Positions 5,609 through 12,732 of a DNA stretch of 20,626 nt are shown here, one piece after another. The DNA comes from Candidatus Parcubacteria bacterium (GTDB lineage Bacteria > Patescibacteriota > Saccharimonadia > Saccharimonadales > Saccharimonadaceae), in assembly GCA_023391075.1 (NCBI GenBank), contig JAEWBQ010000027.1:1-20626 (forward strand). Reading direction: 5' to 3'. The notes below the pieces were generated by a model. It saw only the letters and a program-made list of their open reading frames with translations. It had not been told where the DNA came from and did not search any database. Positions within the stretch are counted from its first letter, which is position 1, and each line of letters begins with the position of its first letter. The position numbers were made by a program, and so were the translations under genes.

Positions 5609-7249
5609 CTAGAAGCCCATACCACCTGGCATGCCGGCAGCGGCCGGTGCTTCCGGTTCAGGGATGTCGACGACCAGCGCGCCCATCGTCGCCGCGGTAC
5701 TGGCGATCGAGACGGCGTTTTGGACCGCTTCTTTGGTGACGCGGGCCGGGTCGATGACACCGGCTTTCTTGACGTCGATTAGGCCCGCTTCTGGTTGCAT
5801 GACATTGACGCCGAAGCCTGGTTTGCCTGCTTCGACTTGTGCAAGCAGGGCGGCGCTATTAAGGCCAGCGTTTTCCATGATCTGGGTAAACGGCTGCTTG
5901 AGCGCGTTCTTCAGAATCTGGCGACCAGCAGCGATGCTGTCTGATCCGTCGGCGGTAAGCTGAGCTGACAGGTTGACGAGTGTCACGCCACCGCCAGCTA
6001 CGATACCTTCGGCGAGCGCTGCTTTCGTGGCAGCTACAGCATCATCGACGCGGAACTTCTTTTCATCGATTTCAGTCTCACTGGCGCCACCGACCTTGAT
6101 AACCGCGACCTTACCGCTGAGGGCGGCGGCGCGTTTGACGAGCTGCTCCTTGTCATATTCGCTGGTGGCGCTTTCATGTTGGCTTTCGATCTGGGCGATC
6201 CGTGCTTTGACATCCCTCTCCGTACCGCTTCCTTCGATAATTGTTGTCTCATCCTTGCCGACGATGACCTTGCGGGCGCTGCCGACGATTTCCAGACCGG
6301 TATTCTCAAACGTCATACCACGGTCGTCGCTCACGACGGTCGCTCCTGTCAGAATAGCGATGTCTTCGAGGATTTCCTTGCGGCGGTCGCCGTATGATGG
6401 TGCCTTGACGGCAACAGTATTAAAGACGCCCTTGAGCTTATTAAGCACCAGGATGCTCAGTGCTTCACCCTCGACTTCGTCGGCGATCAGGACGACGTCC
6501 TTGCGGCCGGCTTGGGCGAGCTTTTCAAGGAGCGGCAGGATTTCCTGGACGCTGCTGATCTTTTTGTCGGTGATGACGATGGCCGGCTTGTCGTAGACGG
6601 CTTCTTGGCGGTTGACGTCGGTGACGAAGAATGGGCTGACGAATCCACGGTCGAGTGAGAAGCCCTCGACGACTTCGGCTTCAAGGTCAAGGCCCTGCCC
6701 CGCTTCGACGGTGACGACGCCGTCTTTGCCGATTTTGCTGATAACATCAGCGATCAATTTGCCGATTTCGCTGTCGCCGGCGCTGATCGTGGCAACTTCG
6801 GCGACGCGGTCACTCTTACCCTCGATACTCTCGGCGAGCTTACCGAGCTCAGCGACCACTTCGGCGCCGGCATGCTCGATGCCTTTACGGAGTTCCTGGG
6901 GGTTGTGGCCAGCAGCGATTAAGCGGTTGGCTTCGTTTAAGATGCTGTAGGTCAGGACAGTAACAGTCGTGGTGCCATCACCGGCGGCTTTGTTGAGGTT
7001 CTTGGCGGCCTGCTTGATGAGCTCGGCGCCGACTTTATAGCCCAGGGTCTCGTCGTCGTTTTCAGGCAGATCGACTGCTTCGGCGACGCTGACACCGTCA
7101 TGGGTGACGGTCGGGCCGCCGTAGCCCTTGGCGATTACCACGTTGCGGCCTTTTGGTCCGTAGGTTACTTTGACGGCGTCGTAGAGCGCTTTGGCGCCGC
7201 CCAGGACGCGGGCGCGGGCGTCATCATCATAGAATACTTTCTTTGCCAT
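5609..7249 (-). CDS. groEL: Chaperonin GroEL (Hsp60)
   Basis: This 546-residue chaperonin forms the double heptameric ring that folds cytoplasmic proteins with GroES and ATP. Visible signatures are TYGPKGRNVV (residues 29-38), the ATPase motif GDGTTT (90-95), the apical-domain substrate region near residues 190-270, and a short C-terminal GMPGGMGF tail, a reduced version of the GGM repeat tail. Length matches the family. A strong GGAGGAAC site precedes the ATG at 7249, and groES ends 8 bp upstream, so the two form one operon under the CIRCE-controlled promoter at 7550-7588. It ends in TAG before a shared terminator. Confidence 0.98.
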   Translation of the reverse strand: MAKKVFYDDDARARVLGGAKALYDAVKVTYGPKGRNVVIAKGYGGPTVTHDGVSVAEAVDLPENDDETLGYKVGAELIKQAAKNLNKAAGDGTTTVTVLTYSILNEANRLIAAGHNPQELRKGIEHAGAEVVAELGKLAESIEGKSDRVAEVATISAGDSEIGKLIADVISKIGKDGVVTVEAGQGLDLEAEVVEGFSLDRGFVSPFFVTDVNRQEAVYDKPAIVITDKKISSVQEILPLLEKLAQAGRKDVVLIADEVEGEALSILVLNKLKGVFNTVAVKAPSYGDRRKEILEDIAILTGATVVSDDRGMTFENTGLEIVGSARKVIVGKDETTIIEGSGTERDVKARIAQIESQHESATSEYDKEQLVKRAAALSGKVAVIKVGGASETEIDEKKFRVDDAVAATKAALAEGIVAGGGVTLVNLSAQLTADGSDSIAAGRQILKNALKQPFTQIMENAGLNSAALLAQVEAGKPGFGVNVMQPEAGLIDVKKAGVIDPARVTKEAVQNAVSIASTAATMGALVVDIPEPEAPAAAGMPGGMGF

Positions 7250-7257
7250 AGTTCCTC

Positions 7258-7521
7258 CTAGATCGTCGCCAGGACGTCTTCTTCGTTAATAATTAAATAG
7301 TCCGTATCATCCACCGTGACCGTGGTCGGTGTGTAGTCTTTATAGACGATCTGGTCGCCAACCTTGAGATGTTTGACGTCTGGTCCGACGGCGGTGATCT
7401 TTACAACGGCCGGTTGTTTCTTGGCGCTGTCGGGTAGATATAGCCCGCTGGCGGTGGTCGTTTTGGCTTCTTCGCGCACGGCAACCACGCGGTCAGCGAG
7501 AGGTTTGATAGGTGTCGTCAT
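7258..7521 (-). CDS. groES: Co-chaperonin GroES
   Basis: The 87-residue product begins MTTPIKPLADRVVAVREEAK and contains the family's hydrophobic mobile loop (TTTASGLYLPDSAKKQ, about residues 21-36) and the core GDQIVYKDY. It caps the GroEL ring as a heptamer. The length is slightly below the usual 94-97 residues because the roof loop region is short. GGAGGAAGC lies directly before the ATG. It is the first gene of the groES-groEL operon, with a CIRCE operator and promoter immediately upstream. Confidence 0.97.
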   Translation of the reverse strand: MTTPIKPLADRVVAVREEAKTTTASGLYLPDSAKKQPAVVKITAVGPDVKHLKVGDQIVYKDYTPTTVTVDDTDYLIINEEDVLATI

Positions 7522-7549
7522 GCTTCCTCCATATCTTAATTGCCTATTT

Positions 7550-7579
7550 ATTGTACAAAAAATAGCACTCTCATGGCAA
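7550..7579 (-). promoter_or_regulatory. sigma70-type promoter of groES-groEL
   Basis: On the minus strand TTGCCA (7579-7574) and TACAAT (7555-7550) are separated by 18 nt. The -35 box lies in the CIRCE spacer, so bound HrcA would block RNA polymerase directly. Confidence 0.75.
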
Positions 7580-7588
7580 GAGTGCTAA
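7562..7588. promoter_or_regulatory. CIRCE element (HrcA operator)
   Basis: ATAGCACTC - 9 nt - GAGTGCTAA matches the CIRCE consensus TTAGCACTC-N9-GAGTGCTAA at 17 of 18 arm positions with the exact spacer. It implies HrcA repression of groES-groEL relieved by heat or unfolded protein. hrcA itself is not in the window. Confidence 0.95.
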
Positions 7589-7604
7589 AAGTAATTCTGT
7601 CGGA

Positions 7605-8042
7605 TTATACCAGGCTGGTCAGTTCACCTTTGGTGGCGGCCGGGACGAAGTTACCAGCTTGGACCAGGTCGCGAAGTGTCATCAGGCCCGTCTCGCTGGT
7701 TATCAGGTGGCCTTCGTGCTGGTAGATCTCAATCGTCTTCATATCGGTCAGCTCGTCGTAGCCGATAATCACCGCGCCCGACAGGCGGTCGGCCGTGATC
7801 CGTTCCATCACCTGCTCCTTGTTCATCTGTGGGGCGGTCATGACTGCCCGTCCCTGCAGGCGGAGCCCCTCGACGGCGGCCTCGAGCAATCTGACTTCGC
7901 TCGGAATGCCGCTGACCAGCACGACCCCGTCGGTCGGCAGCCAATCCGCGACGGCTTTGCCGACGTTCCAGGCGCACTCTACCGTCAGGCCGGTCGCGTC
8001 CGTGCCGCGGATATCATAGGCACTAATTAGTTCTTCACTCAT
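7605..8042 (-). CDS. Stand-alone phosphohexomutase domain-I-like protein, probably non-catalytic
   Basis: The 145-residue protein opens with SAYDIRGTDATGLTVECAWNVGKAVADWL (residues 7-15 are AYDIRGTDA region), which is the start of domain I of alpha-D-phosphohexomutases (phosphomannomutase/phosphoglucomutase, normally about 450 residues in four domains). Here only domain I is present. The position of the catalytic phosphoserine loop (TASHNP in active enzymes) reads IIGYDELTD, and the GRDxRxSS block reads SGIPSEVRLL, so no phosphorylatable active site is evident. It may be a sugar-phosphate-binding pseudoenzyme or regulator; the function is unknown. The -10 box 6 nt before the ATG predicts a leaderless mRNA. 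The gene ends only 16 bp before the CIRCE element, so read-through into groES is possible. Confidence 0.8.
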   Translation of the reverse strand: MSEELISAYDIRGTDATGLTVECAWNVGKAVADWLPTDGVVLVSGIPSEVRLLEAAVEGLRLQGRAVMTAPQMNKEQVMERITADRLSGAVIIGYDELTDMKTIEIYQHEGHLITSETGLMTLRDLVQAGNFVPAATKGELTSLV

Positions 8043-8048
8043 AATTTT

Positions 8049-8057
8049 AGTATAGCA
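8049..8057 (-). promoter_or_regulatory. Extended -10 promoter, leaderless, for the phosphohexomutase-like gene
   Basis: On the minus strand TGC-TATACT (8057-8049) is followed by 6 nt (AAAATT) and the ATG at 8042. No Shine-Dalgarno is present. Confidence 0.7.
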
Positions 8058-8096
8058 AATCCCTTGCGGGTGAACTGGGGTGAAGTGCGGGAGCTA

Positions 8097-8125
8097 TTGA
8101 CTTTTCAATACAAAAATGGTAAGAT
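8097..8125 (+). promoter_or_regulatory. sigma70-type promoter of the 97-residue unknown gene
   Basis: TTGACT (8097-8102), a 17-nt spacer and TAAGAT (8120-8125) make a near-canonical promoter. Transcription would start near 8132, leaving a leader of about 33 nt that contains AAAACAAACAC (8141-8151). Confidence 0.75.
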
Positions 8126-8140
8126 ACTGACACGATCAAT

Positions 8141-8151
8141 AAAACAAACAC
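8141..8151 (+). repeat. AAAACAAACAC leader motif, copy 1
   Basis: This exact 11-mer occurs four times in the window, each time in sense orientation in a 5' leader or just downstream of a promoter. Here it precedes an AGGA and a GTG start. Confidence 0.6.
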
Positions 8152-8164
8152 AGGAACTTTTATC

Positions 8165-8458
8165 GTGAACGAAACGCTCTCAACTGGCCACAAGCCTACT
8201 ATCGAAGCTGCTGAAGCTGACTACGACGCCCTTGTCGACATGCATTCGACGCTTAGCGCTGAAGAAATCGATACTTTTAACGAATTGGTTAGTTACAACC
8301 GAACAGTTACGCAGCAGGCAAAACAGCTAGGTTCGCGAGCCTTTAATGAGGCTGCTGCAAGGCCTCGTACGGATTTTGCCGAAACCTTGACTGCAAATAG
8401 GGAGAACGCACTCGAAAGCGATGCGATTTTCTACGGCAACACCGTCAAGCGAAAATAA
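8165..8458 (+). CDS. Small protein of unknown function
   Basis: The 97-residue product (GTG start) reads MNETLSTGHKPTIEAAEADY onward. It looks soluble, acidic in the first half (SAEEIDTFNELV) and helical throughout, with no signal peptide, membrane helix or recognisable motif. Support for a real gene comes from a good promoter at 8097-8125, an AGGA 9-12 nt before the GTG, and a long-stem terminator just after the stop. The next ATG in frame would remove over 20 residues, so GTG is preferred. I do not recognise the family. Confidence 0.7.
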   Translation: MNETLSTGHKPTIEAAEADYDALVDMHSTLSAEEIDTFNELVSYNRTVTQQAKQLGSRAFNEAAARPRTDFAETLTANRENALESDAIFYGNTVKRK

Positions 8459-8472
8459 GCTGATTCATTATT

Positions 8473-8518
8473 AATAACATAATACCTACGGTTTACAAAT
8501 CGTAGGTATTATGTTATT
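8473..8518. terminator. Long-stem terminator after the 97-residue unknown gene
   Basis: An 18-bp perfect inverted repeat (8473-8490 with 8501-8518) surrounds a 10-nt loop. The stem is A/T-rich at its base and G/C-containing near the loop, matching other terminators in this window. Confidence 0.75.
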
Positions 8519-8566
8519 GTAAATTTGTAGCTATTCGCATTGGTTGACATACATAAAGGACGTGAC

Positions 8567-8884
8567 ATGATGGCAACGGCCAAGCGGCAGTTGTTTAGCC
8601 GCGTAACATCCCACGACGTGATTCAGGGACTCCTAGCGTGTCGCCAACCCGGCGACGCGTTCTACCGCTTGGATGTTGATACTCTGGACGGTGATGCCGG
8701 ATTTGTTCCAGCAATGTCCCTCACAATAAAACTCGACCCCGACGGTGCGCGGACAACGCTCGCCGACGGCAGCGAAATTGCCCACTGTGTAACCGATGAC
8801 GGACGGCATGTCAGTTTACTGCTCGGTCATCCGGGCGAACAGGACATGCAGCCCGCCCAGGTAATCGTGGGCGACTACGATTAA
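8567..8884 (+). CDS. Small protein of unknown function
   Basis: From ATG 8567 the product has 105 residues, starting MMATAKRQLFSRVTSHDVIQ. The second half has a beta-strand-like pattern with charged turns (SLTIKLDPDGARTTLADGSE, then HVSLLLGHPGEQDM). There is no signal peptide or membrane helix. AAGGA about 7 nt before 8567 supports this start; an upstream in-frame TTG at 8540 and a second ATG at 8570 are alternatives. It is followed by a clear terminator. I do not recognise the family, and its context between an unknown gene and femAB gives no job. Confidence 0.7.
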   Translation: MMATAKRQLFSRVTSHDVIQGLLACRQPGDAFYRLDVDTLDGDAGFVPAMSLTIKLDPDGARTTLADGSEIAHCVTDDGRHVSLLLGHPGEQDMQPAQVIVGDYD

Positions 8885-8907
8885 CCTCCTGCATATGCAG
8901 TAGAGGT
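8884..8907. repeat. Perfect 12-bp palindrome with complementary flanks
   Basis: CTGCATATGCAG (8889-8900) is self-complementary and is flanked by CCTC and GAGG, so RNA or DNA could extrude a hairpin right after the stop codon. It precedes the stronger terminator at 8913-8952. Confidence 0.5.
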
Positions 8908-8912
8908 ATCTG

Positions 8913-8952
8913 CCCCTCGGTGCTCCGGCGCCGAGGGGTTCCTCCTTTTTTG
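8913..8952 (+). terminator. Intrinsic terminator after the 105-residue unknown gene
   Basis: CCCCTCGGTGC pairs with GCGCCGAGGGG (one T-G) across a TCCG loop, followed by TTCCTCCTTTTTT. Confidence 0.88.
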
Positions 8953-8962
8953 GTAATTGCAG

Positions 8963-8968
8963 TACAAT
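8963..8968 (+). promoter_or_regulatory. -10 box giving a leaderless femAB1 transcript
   Basis: TACAAT is followed by exactly 7 nt and the ATG at 8976. No ribosome-binding site is present. Confidence 0.6.
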
Positions 8969-8975
8969 ACTAATA

Positions 8976-10016
8976 ATGTCTATGCATTTTTTGACCTCTG
9001 ATGAAATTACAACCTGGGATGACCAGGTCATAGCCAATCCCGATCAGGGTAACGTCTTTCAAAGCAGCACGTTTGCCGACCTCAAGCGCCGCGGCGGTTG
9101 GACGCCCCGCTACATTGCCACTGACGACCTCGTGGTTTTGGCGTTGGAAAAGTCGATCCCGCTGATCGGAAAACTCTGGTACCTGCCAAAGGGGCCGGGA
9201 ATTACCTCGATGCGTGCACTGGACGACTTGCTGCCGAAACTACGCGACTTTGCAGCGAGCCAGGGCGTCTTCTTGATCAAGCTCGAACCGGAACTCGAGC
9301 AGGGCGATGAGACGGTGGCTGACCTGTTAAAACTAGGTCTTACCAAAGCCGATCCGATTCAGCCGAACTTTTCGACGGTGCTGATCGACCTGTCGCCGGA
9401 TATTGAGACGGTGATGAGCAGCCTCAATCAAAAAGGTCGCCACGCCATTCGCCGAGCGGAGCGCGACGGCGTCGAAGTGCGGGCGGTCGAGGCGACCGAC
9501 GAAATGTGCCGCGTGATGTATGATCTCTATGTGGCGACGGCCCAAGGGGCGTTCCGGATTCGAGACTATGGCTACTACAAGGCATTTTGGCAGGGGTTTG
9601 CCGAGAGGGGCCAAGGGCAGCTGTTCTTTGCCTACGTCGAGGGCAAGCTGGTCGCCGGCGCCTATGCCCTGCTCTATGGCACCAAGAGCACCTACAAGGA
9701 TGGGGCGAGTGTACGTGAGCGCACGGTCTACGGCGCCAGTCACCTGCTGCAGTGGCGGGTGATTGAATGGGCCAAAGCCCACGGCTCGACGGTGCATGAC
9801 CTATGTGGTGTGCCGCCGATTGCCGAACTCAGCAACCCTGAGCATCCGCATTACGGCCTGGGCCGGTTCAAGACGAGTTTCAATAAGACGGTGACGGAAT
9901 ATGTCGGCGTCTATGATCTGCCAGTTTCTCCCCGTGGGTATAACCTGTGGAAAAAGTATGGTGAACGGCTGGCGCTCAGCTGGCACAACCGGCGCTATCA
10001 CGAGAACTTTTATTAA
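8976..10016 (+). CDS. FemAB-family peptidoglycan bridge aminoacyltransferase (copy 1)
   Basis: The 346-residue product resembles FemA/FemX/MurM enzymes, which add amino acids from aminoacyl-tRNA to the stem peptide of lipid II at the inner membrane face. The two GNAT-like subdomains are visible: the N-terminal one with GNVFQSSTFADLKRRGGW (about 25-42) and LWYLPKGPGI, and the C-terminal one with LNQKGRHAIRRAERDGVEVR (about 149-168), GKLVAGAYALLYG and the closing GLGRFKTSFNKTVTEYVGVYD typical of the family. There is no long coiled-coil arm insertion, consistent with the short FemX-like or CPR form. It stands alone as a leaderless gene and ends at a shared terminator with murE, a functional neighbour on the other strand. 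Which amino acid is transferred cannot be read from sequence. Confidence 0.9.
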   Translation: MSMHFLTSDEITTWDDQVIANPDQGNVFQSSTFADLKRRGGWTPRYIATDDLVVLALEKSIPLIGKLWYLPKGPGITSMRALDDLLPKLRDFAASQGVFLIKLEPELEQGDETVADLLKLGLTKADPIQPNFSTVLIDLSPDIETVMSSLNQKGRHAIRRAERDGVEVRAVEATDEMCRVMYDLYVATAQGAFRIRDYGYYKAFWQGFAERGQGQLFFAYVEGKLVAGAYALLYGTKSTYKDGASVRERTVYGASHLLQWRVIEWAKAHGSTVHDLCGVPPIAELSNPEHPHYGLGRFKTSFNKTVTEYVGVYDLPVSPRGYNLWKKYGERLALSWHNRRYHENFY

Positions 10017-10043
10017 AAAACTGGGGCGATCGCCCCAGTTTTT
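10016..10043. terminator. Bidirectional terminator between femAB1 and murE
   Basis: A fully self-complementary 28-bp sequence with A5 and T5 ends and a CTGGGGCG/CGCCCCAG core lies between two convergent stop codons. Confidence 0.88.
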
Positions 10044-11331
10044 ATTTGCTGCTCAGGAGTTCGCGGACGACGTCGCCGTCATTCCACGGCAGGCGTTCGC
10101 CGTTGACGATACGGAACTGCTCATGGCCCATGCCGGTGATCAGAATCGTGTCGCCCTTGGTGGCGATGTCGATGGCTTTTTTGATAGCATCATGACGATC
10201 ACCGATCTCGGTCGTCTTGGCACTGCCGCCGGCGCGTTCGATGCCTTCCATGACCTGTTCGCGGATGCTGGCCGGGTCTTCGTTGTAGCTCTCGGCGTCG
10301 GTCAAAATTATGCGGTCAGCCATGCGCGCGGCGATTTCACCCATAATCGGGCGCTTGCCTTTGTCGCGGTCGCCAGTGGCACCAAAGACGAGGATAGTGC
10401 GGTTCTTGGTGATGGCTTTGCTGGCGTCGAGTAACTTCTCCATGGCATCTGGCGTGTGGGCATAGTCGACGATGACGTCGAAATCCTTGCCTTCGACGAC
10501 GCGCTCGAAGCGGCCGGGGACGCCTTCGAGGTTGGCGACACCTTCGACGATGTCATTCAGTTTGATACCGAGCAGGTAGGCGCACGAGGCGGCGGCTGTC
10601 ATGTTATAGACGTTGTATTTACCTGGCAGGGCTGTCGCGAGGTCGAGCTTGACTTGGTGATCAAAGACGATAGTCGCCTCACTGCCCTTTTTGTAGAGCT
10701 TGACGTAATCGATCTTGGCTTCGGCGGCATCATCGGTGCCATAGGTGATCTTTTGGGCGCCGGCCTGGTACTTGTTGAAGAAGTCGAACCATTCGTCGTC
10801 GTGATTGAGGACGATGAACTGCGGGTTGCCGGCAAAGAGTTTGCCTTTGGCTTCGGCGTAGCGCTCCATGGTGCCGTGGTAGTCCAGGTGGTCCTGAGTG
10901 AGGTTGGTCATGATGGCGGCCGTAATCGGCACCGTGGCCAGCTTGTGTTGGTGGAGAGCATGGCTGGTGATTTCAAGTACCACATAGTCGACGCCCGCCC
11001 GCTTGGCATCGCGGAAGAATTGTTGCATCCGCTCGGTGGTGCCGACTGTCGCGTTCAGGTCGTTCAGCTGCCGCTTGCCATCGATTTCGATGACGGCGGT
11101 ACTGAACATGGCGGTTTTGAGCCCGGCTTCTTTGAGGATTTCATTGAGATAATTGACGGTCGTCGTCTTGCCATTGGTGCCGGTAACGGCAAGCACCTTG
11201 AGGTTTTGCGCTGGGTAGCCGTAGCGGGCACTGACGACGTGCACCCGGGCGATGCGGTAGGCTTCTTCGAGGCCGCGCACTGCCCCCTTTGGTAATACCT
11301 GACGTACGCGTTTGACCAACTCCTGTTTCAT
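10042..11331 (-). CDS. murE: MurE-type Mur ligase, UDP-MurNAc-tripeptide synthetase-like
   Basis: This 429-residue (from ATG 11331) cytoplasmic ligase would add the third amino acid to UDP-MurNAc-dipeptide using ATP. Motifs are Walker A TGTNGKTTT (50-58), EITSHAL, NLTQDHLDYHGTMERYAEAK, the domain-3 hinge VPGRFERV, VDYAHTPDAM and VFGATGDRDKGKRP. Two deviations stand out. The part before Walker A is only about 50 residues, against roughly 110 in E. coli MurE, so most of the UDP-binding N-terminal domain is missing. The DNPR substrate-selecting motif is replaced by DAESYNEDP (345-353), so the identity of residue 3 cannot be predicted. An upstream ATG at 11358 is rejected because the -10 box lies 7 nt before 11331. 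It is divergent from tsaD. Confidence 0.9.
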   Translation of the reverse strand: MKQELVKRVRQVLPKGAVRGLEEAYRIARVHVVSARYGYPAQNLKVLAVTGTNGKTTTVNYLNEILKEAGLKTAMFSTAVIEIDGKRQLNDLNATVGTTERMQQFFRDAKRAGVDYVVLEITSHALHQHKLATVPITAAIMTNLTQDHLDYHGTMERYAEAKGKLFAGNPQFIVLNHDDEWFDFFNKYQAGAQKITYGTDDAAEAKIDYVKLYKKGSEATIVFDHQVKLDLATALPGKYNVYNMTAAASCAYLLGIKLNDIVEGVANLEGVPGRFERVVEGKDFDVIVDYAHTPDAMEKLLDASKAITKNRTILVFGATGDRDKGKRPIMGEIAARMADRIILTDAESYNEDPASIREQVMEGIERAGGSAKTTEIGDRHDAIKKAIDIATKGDTILITGMGHEQFRIVNGERLPWNDGDVVRELLSSK

Positions 11332-11338
11332 ACAGCTT

Positions 11339-11344
11339 ATTGTA
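11339..11344 (-). promoter_or_regulatory. -10 box giving a leaderless murE transcript
   Basis: On the minus strand TACAAT is followed by 7 nt (AAGCTGT) and the ATG at 11331. It lies 42 bp from the opposing tsaD -10 box, so the two promoters share their -35 regions. Confidence 0.65.
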
Positions 11345-11382
11345 GCGCAAATTACCATAGCGCGGGAAGCGTGATGGCAAAG

Positions 11383-11391
11383 TGCTATACT
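11383..11391 (+). promoter_or_regulatory. Extended -10 promoter giving a leaderless tsaD transcript
   Basis: TGC-TATACT is followed by 7 nt (ATAACAG) and the ATG at 11399. No Shine-Dalgarno is present. Confidence 0.7.
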
Positions 11392-11398
11392 ATAACAG

Positions 11399-12454
11399 AT
11401 GAGAATTCTGGGAATTGAGAGCAGTTGCGATGAGACGGCAGCGGCGGTGGTCGAAGACGGCCGGCGTCTATTGAGTAACGTCGTTCATTCGCAGATTGAT
11501 ATCCATGCCGCCTACGGCGGCGTGGTCCCGGAAGTAGCTGCCCGGTCGCACCTCGAGGTCGTTAACCCCGTGATCAACAAAGCACTGAGTGACGCGAATG
11601 TAACCTGGGACGATATCGACGGCATTGCCGTGACCTATGCGCCGGGACTGATCGGCTCCCTGTTGGTCGGCACGCTGGCGGCGCGCACCTTGGCATTGGT
11701 AAAGAGTAAGCCGCTCTATCCGATTCACCACGTCGAAGGGCATGTCTACGCCAACTTCCTCAACGAACGGGCGCCGGTCTTTCCGCTGCTAGCCCTGATT
11801 GTCAGCGGTGGTCACTCCCAGCTCGTGCTCTTTCGCGATCATGGTGATTACGAACTGTTGGGTCAGACGCGCGACGATGCGGTCGGCGAAGCCTTCGATA
11901 AGGTGGCAAAAATTCTCGGTCTCCCGTATCCGGGTGGTCCGTCAATCAGCAAGGCAGCGCTTGAGGGCGACGCTTATAGATATAAGCTGCCGAAGGCACG
12001 ACTGGACCGACCATACGACTTCAGCTTCTCGGGCCTGAAAACGGCCGTTTTACGCGCCGTACAGGCTGAGGTGGGTGTGGACTTCACTTTTCCTTCGCAC
12101 GAGCTTCCAGGGCGTGTTACGGCTACTCAGCGGGCAGACTTTGCCGCGAGCTTCCAGCGTATTGCCATTGAAACGCTGGTCGACAAAGCAGAACAGGCCT
12201 TTCGCGATTACTCACCTGCCTCGGTCGTCATCGCCGGCGGGGTGGCGGCCAACCAAGAACTGCGCCGTCAGTTGAGCGAACGGCTGCCGATTGCGATTGA
12301 CTACGCCCCGATGAACCTCTGTACCGATAACGCGGCCATGATTGCCACCCTAGGGTGCTACTATGCCCAGGCAAATGCGCCGGTCGACCCACGGGAGATG
12401 GAGGTCGTGCCGAGTCTTTCGATGACGAAAACCGCATGGAAGACGACTGCTTAA
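11399..12454 (+). CDS. tsaD: tRNA N6-threonylcarbamoyladenosine transferase TsaD
   Basis: The 351-residue product transfers threonylcarbamoyl from TC-AMP to A37 of ANN-decoding tRNAs, working with TsaB and TsaE in the cytoplasm. Diagnostic blocks are GIESSCDET (residues 5-13), the metal-binding H111-x3-H115 in HHVEGH, IVSGGHSQL, the FDKVAKILGLPYPGGPSISK segment, DFSFSGLKTA and the late AGGVAANQELR and NLCTDNAAMIA. Length fits the family (about 335-350). The substrate tRNAs include the tRNA-Ser(GCT) in this window. Partner genes tsaB and tsaE are not present. It is transcribed divergently from murE with a 67-bp gap and ends at a terminator. Confidence 0.97.
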   Translation: MRILGIESSCDETAAAVVEDGRRLLSNVVHSQIDIHAAYGGVVPEVAARSHLEVVNPVINKALSDANVTWDDIDGIAVTYAPGLIGSLLVGTLAARTLALVKSKPLYPIHHVEGHVYANFLNERAPVFPLLALIVSGGHSQLVLFRDHGDYELLGQTRDDAVGEAFDKVAKILGLPYPGGPSISKAALEGDAYRYKLPKARLDRPYDFSFSGLKTAVLRAVQAEVGVDFTFPSHELPGRVTATQRADFAASFQRIAIETLVDKAEQAFRDYSPASVVIAGGVAANQELRRQLSERLPIAIDYAPMNLCTDNAAMIATLGCYYAQANAPVDPREMEVVPSLSMTKTAWKTTA

Positions 12455-12481
12455 TCTATAGCTAAGCATTTTATAAGTAAG

Positions 12482-12505
12482 CAGCACTCGGTGCTGTTTT
12501 CTTTT
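12482..12505 (+). terminator. Intrinsic terminator after tsaD
   Basis: CAGCAC-TCG-GTGCTG followed by TTTTCTTTT forms a compact hairpin and T-run 28 nt after the stop codon. Confidence 0.75.
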
Positions 12506-12521
12506 GCCAGCAAACGAGTGA

Positions 12522-12647
12522 GATGCTGCACAAACACCCTTCGCTATTGGCTACGAGGGTATCCTATTGATTCTTGGTGTAGAGGCTGATACGAACGTTC
12601 CAGGAAATAGTGTCCCGGCTATATCTATTGGTTGCTGCCCTTCTTAG
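12522..12647 (+). pseudogene. Possible short relic resembling the end of an M20-type peptidase
   Basis: This reading frame between TGA and TAG has no start codon. It encodes 41 residues including VEADTNVPGNSVPAISIG, which recalls the STDANxPxxxGIPAxxIG motif near the C-terminus of M20/tripeptidase-type metallopeptidases. The stretch is not followed by the expected His-containing end. It lies in the 278-bp gap between tsaD and femAB2, where no intact gene is visible. The resemblance is short and may be chance. Confidence 0.2.
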
Positions 12648-12702
12648 GTAGTTACTTGGTCATGCCTGTCTGACATAAGCATAAGTAGTTACACGTGAAA
12701 TA

Positions 12703-12718
12703 TGTGAAATATTTCACA
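12703..12718. repeat. 16-bp palindrome next to a repeated GTGAAATAT
   Basis: TGTGAAATATTTCACA is a perfect palindrome, and GTGAAATAT also occurs directly before it (12695-12703). It lies 15 nt past the femAB2 stop on the minus strand, so it could be its weak terminator or a protein-binding site. Confidence 0.5.
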
Positions 12719-12732
12719 ATTTTGAATGAGGA

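Noticed and set aside
10456..11295. Long plus-strand frame (279 codons) opposite murE
   Set aside because: It is the antisense of a gene with complete Mur ligase motifs, has no promoter or ribosome site, and gives a Val/Asp/Gly-biased product typical of a shadow frame.
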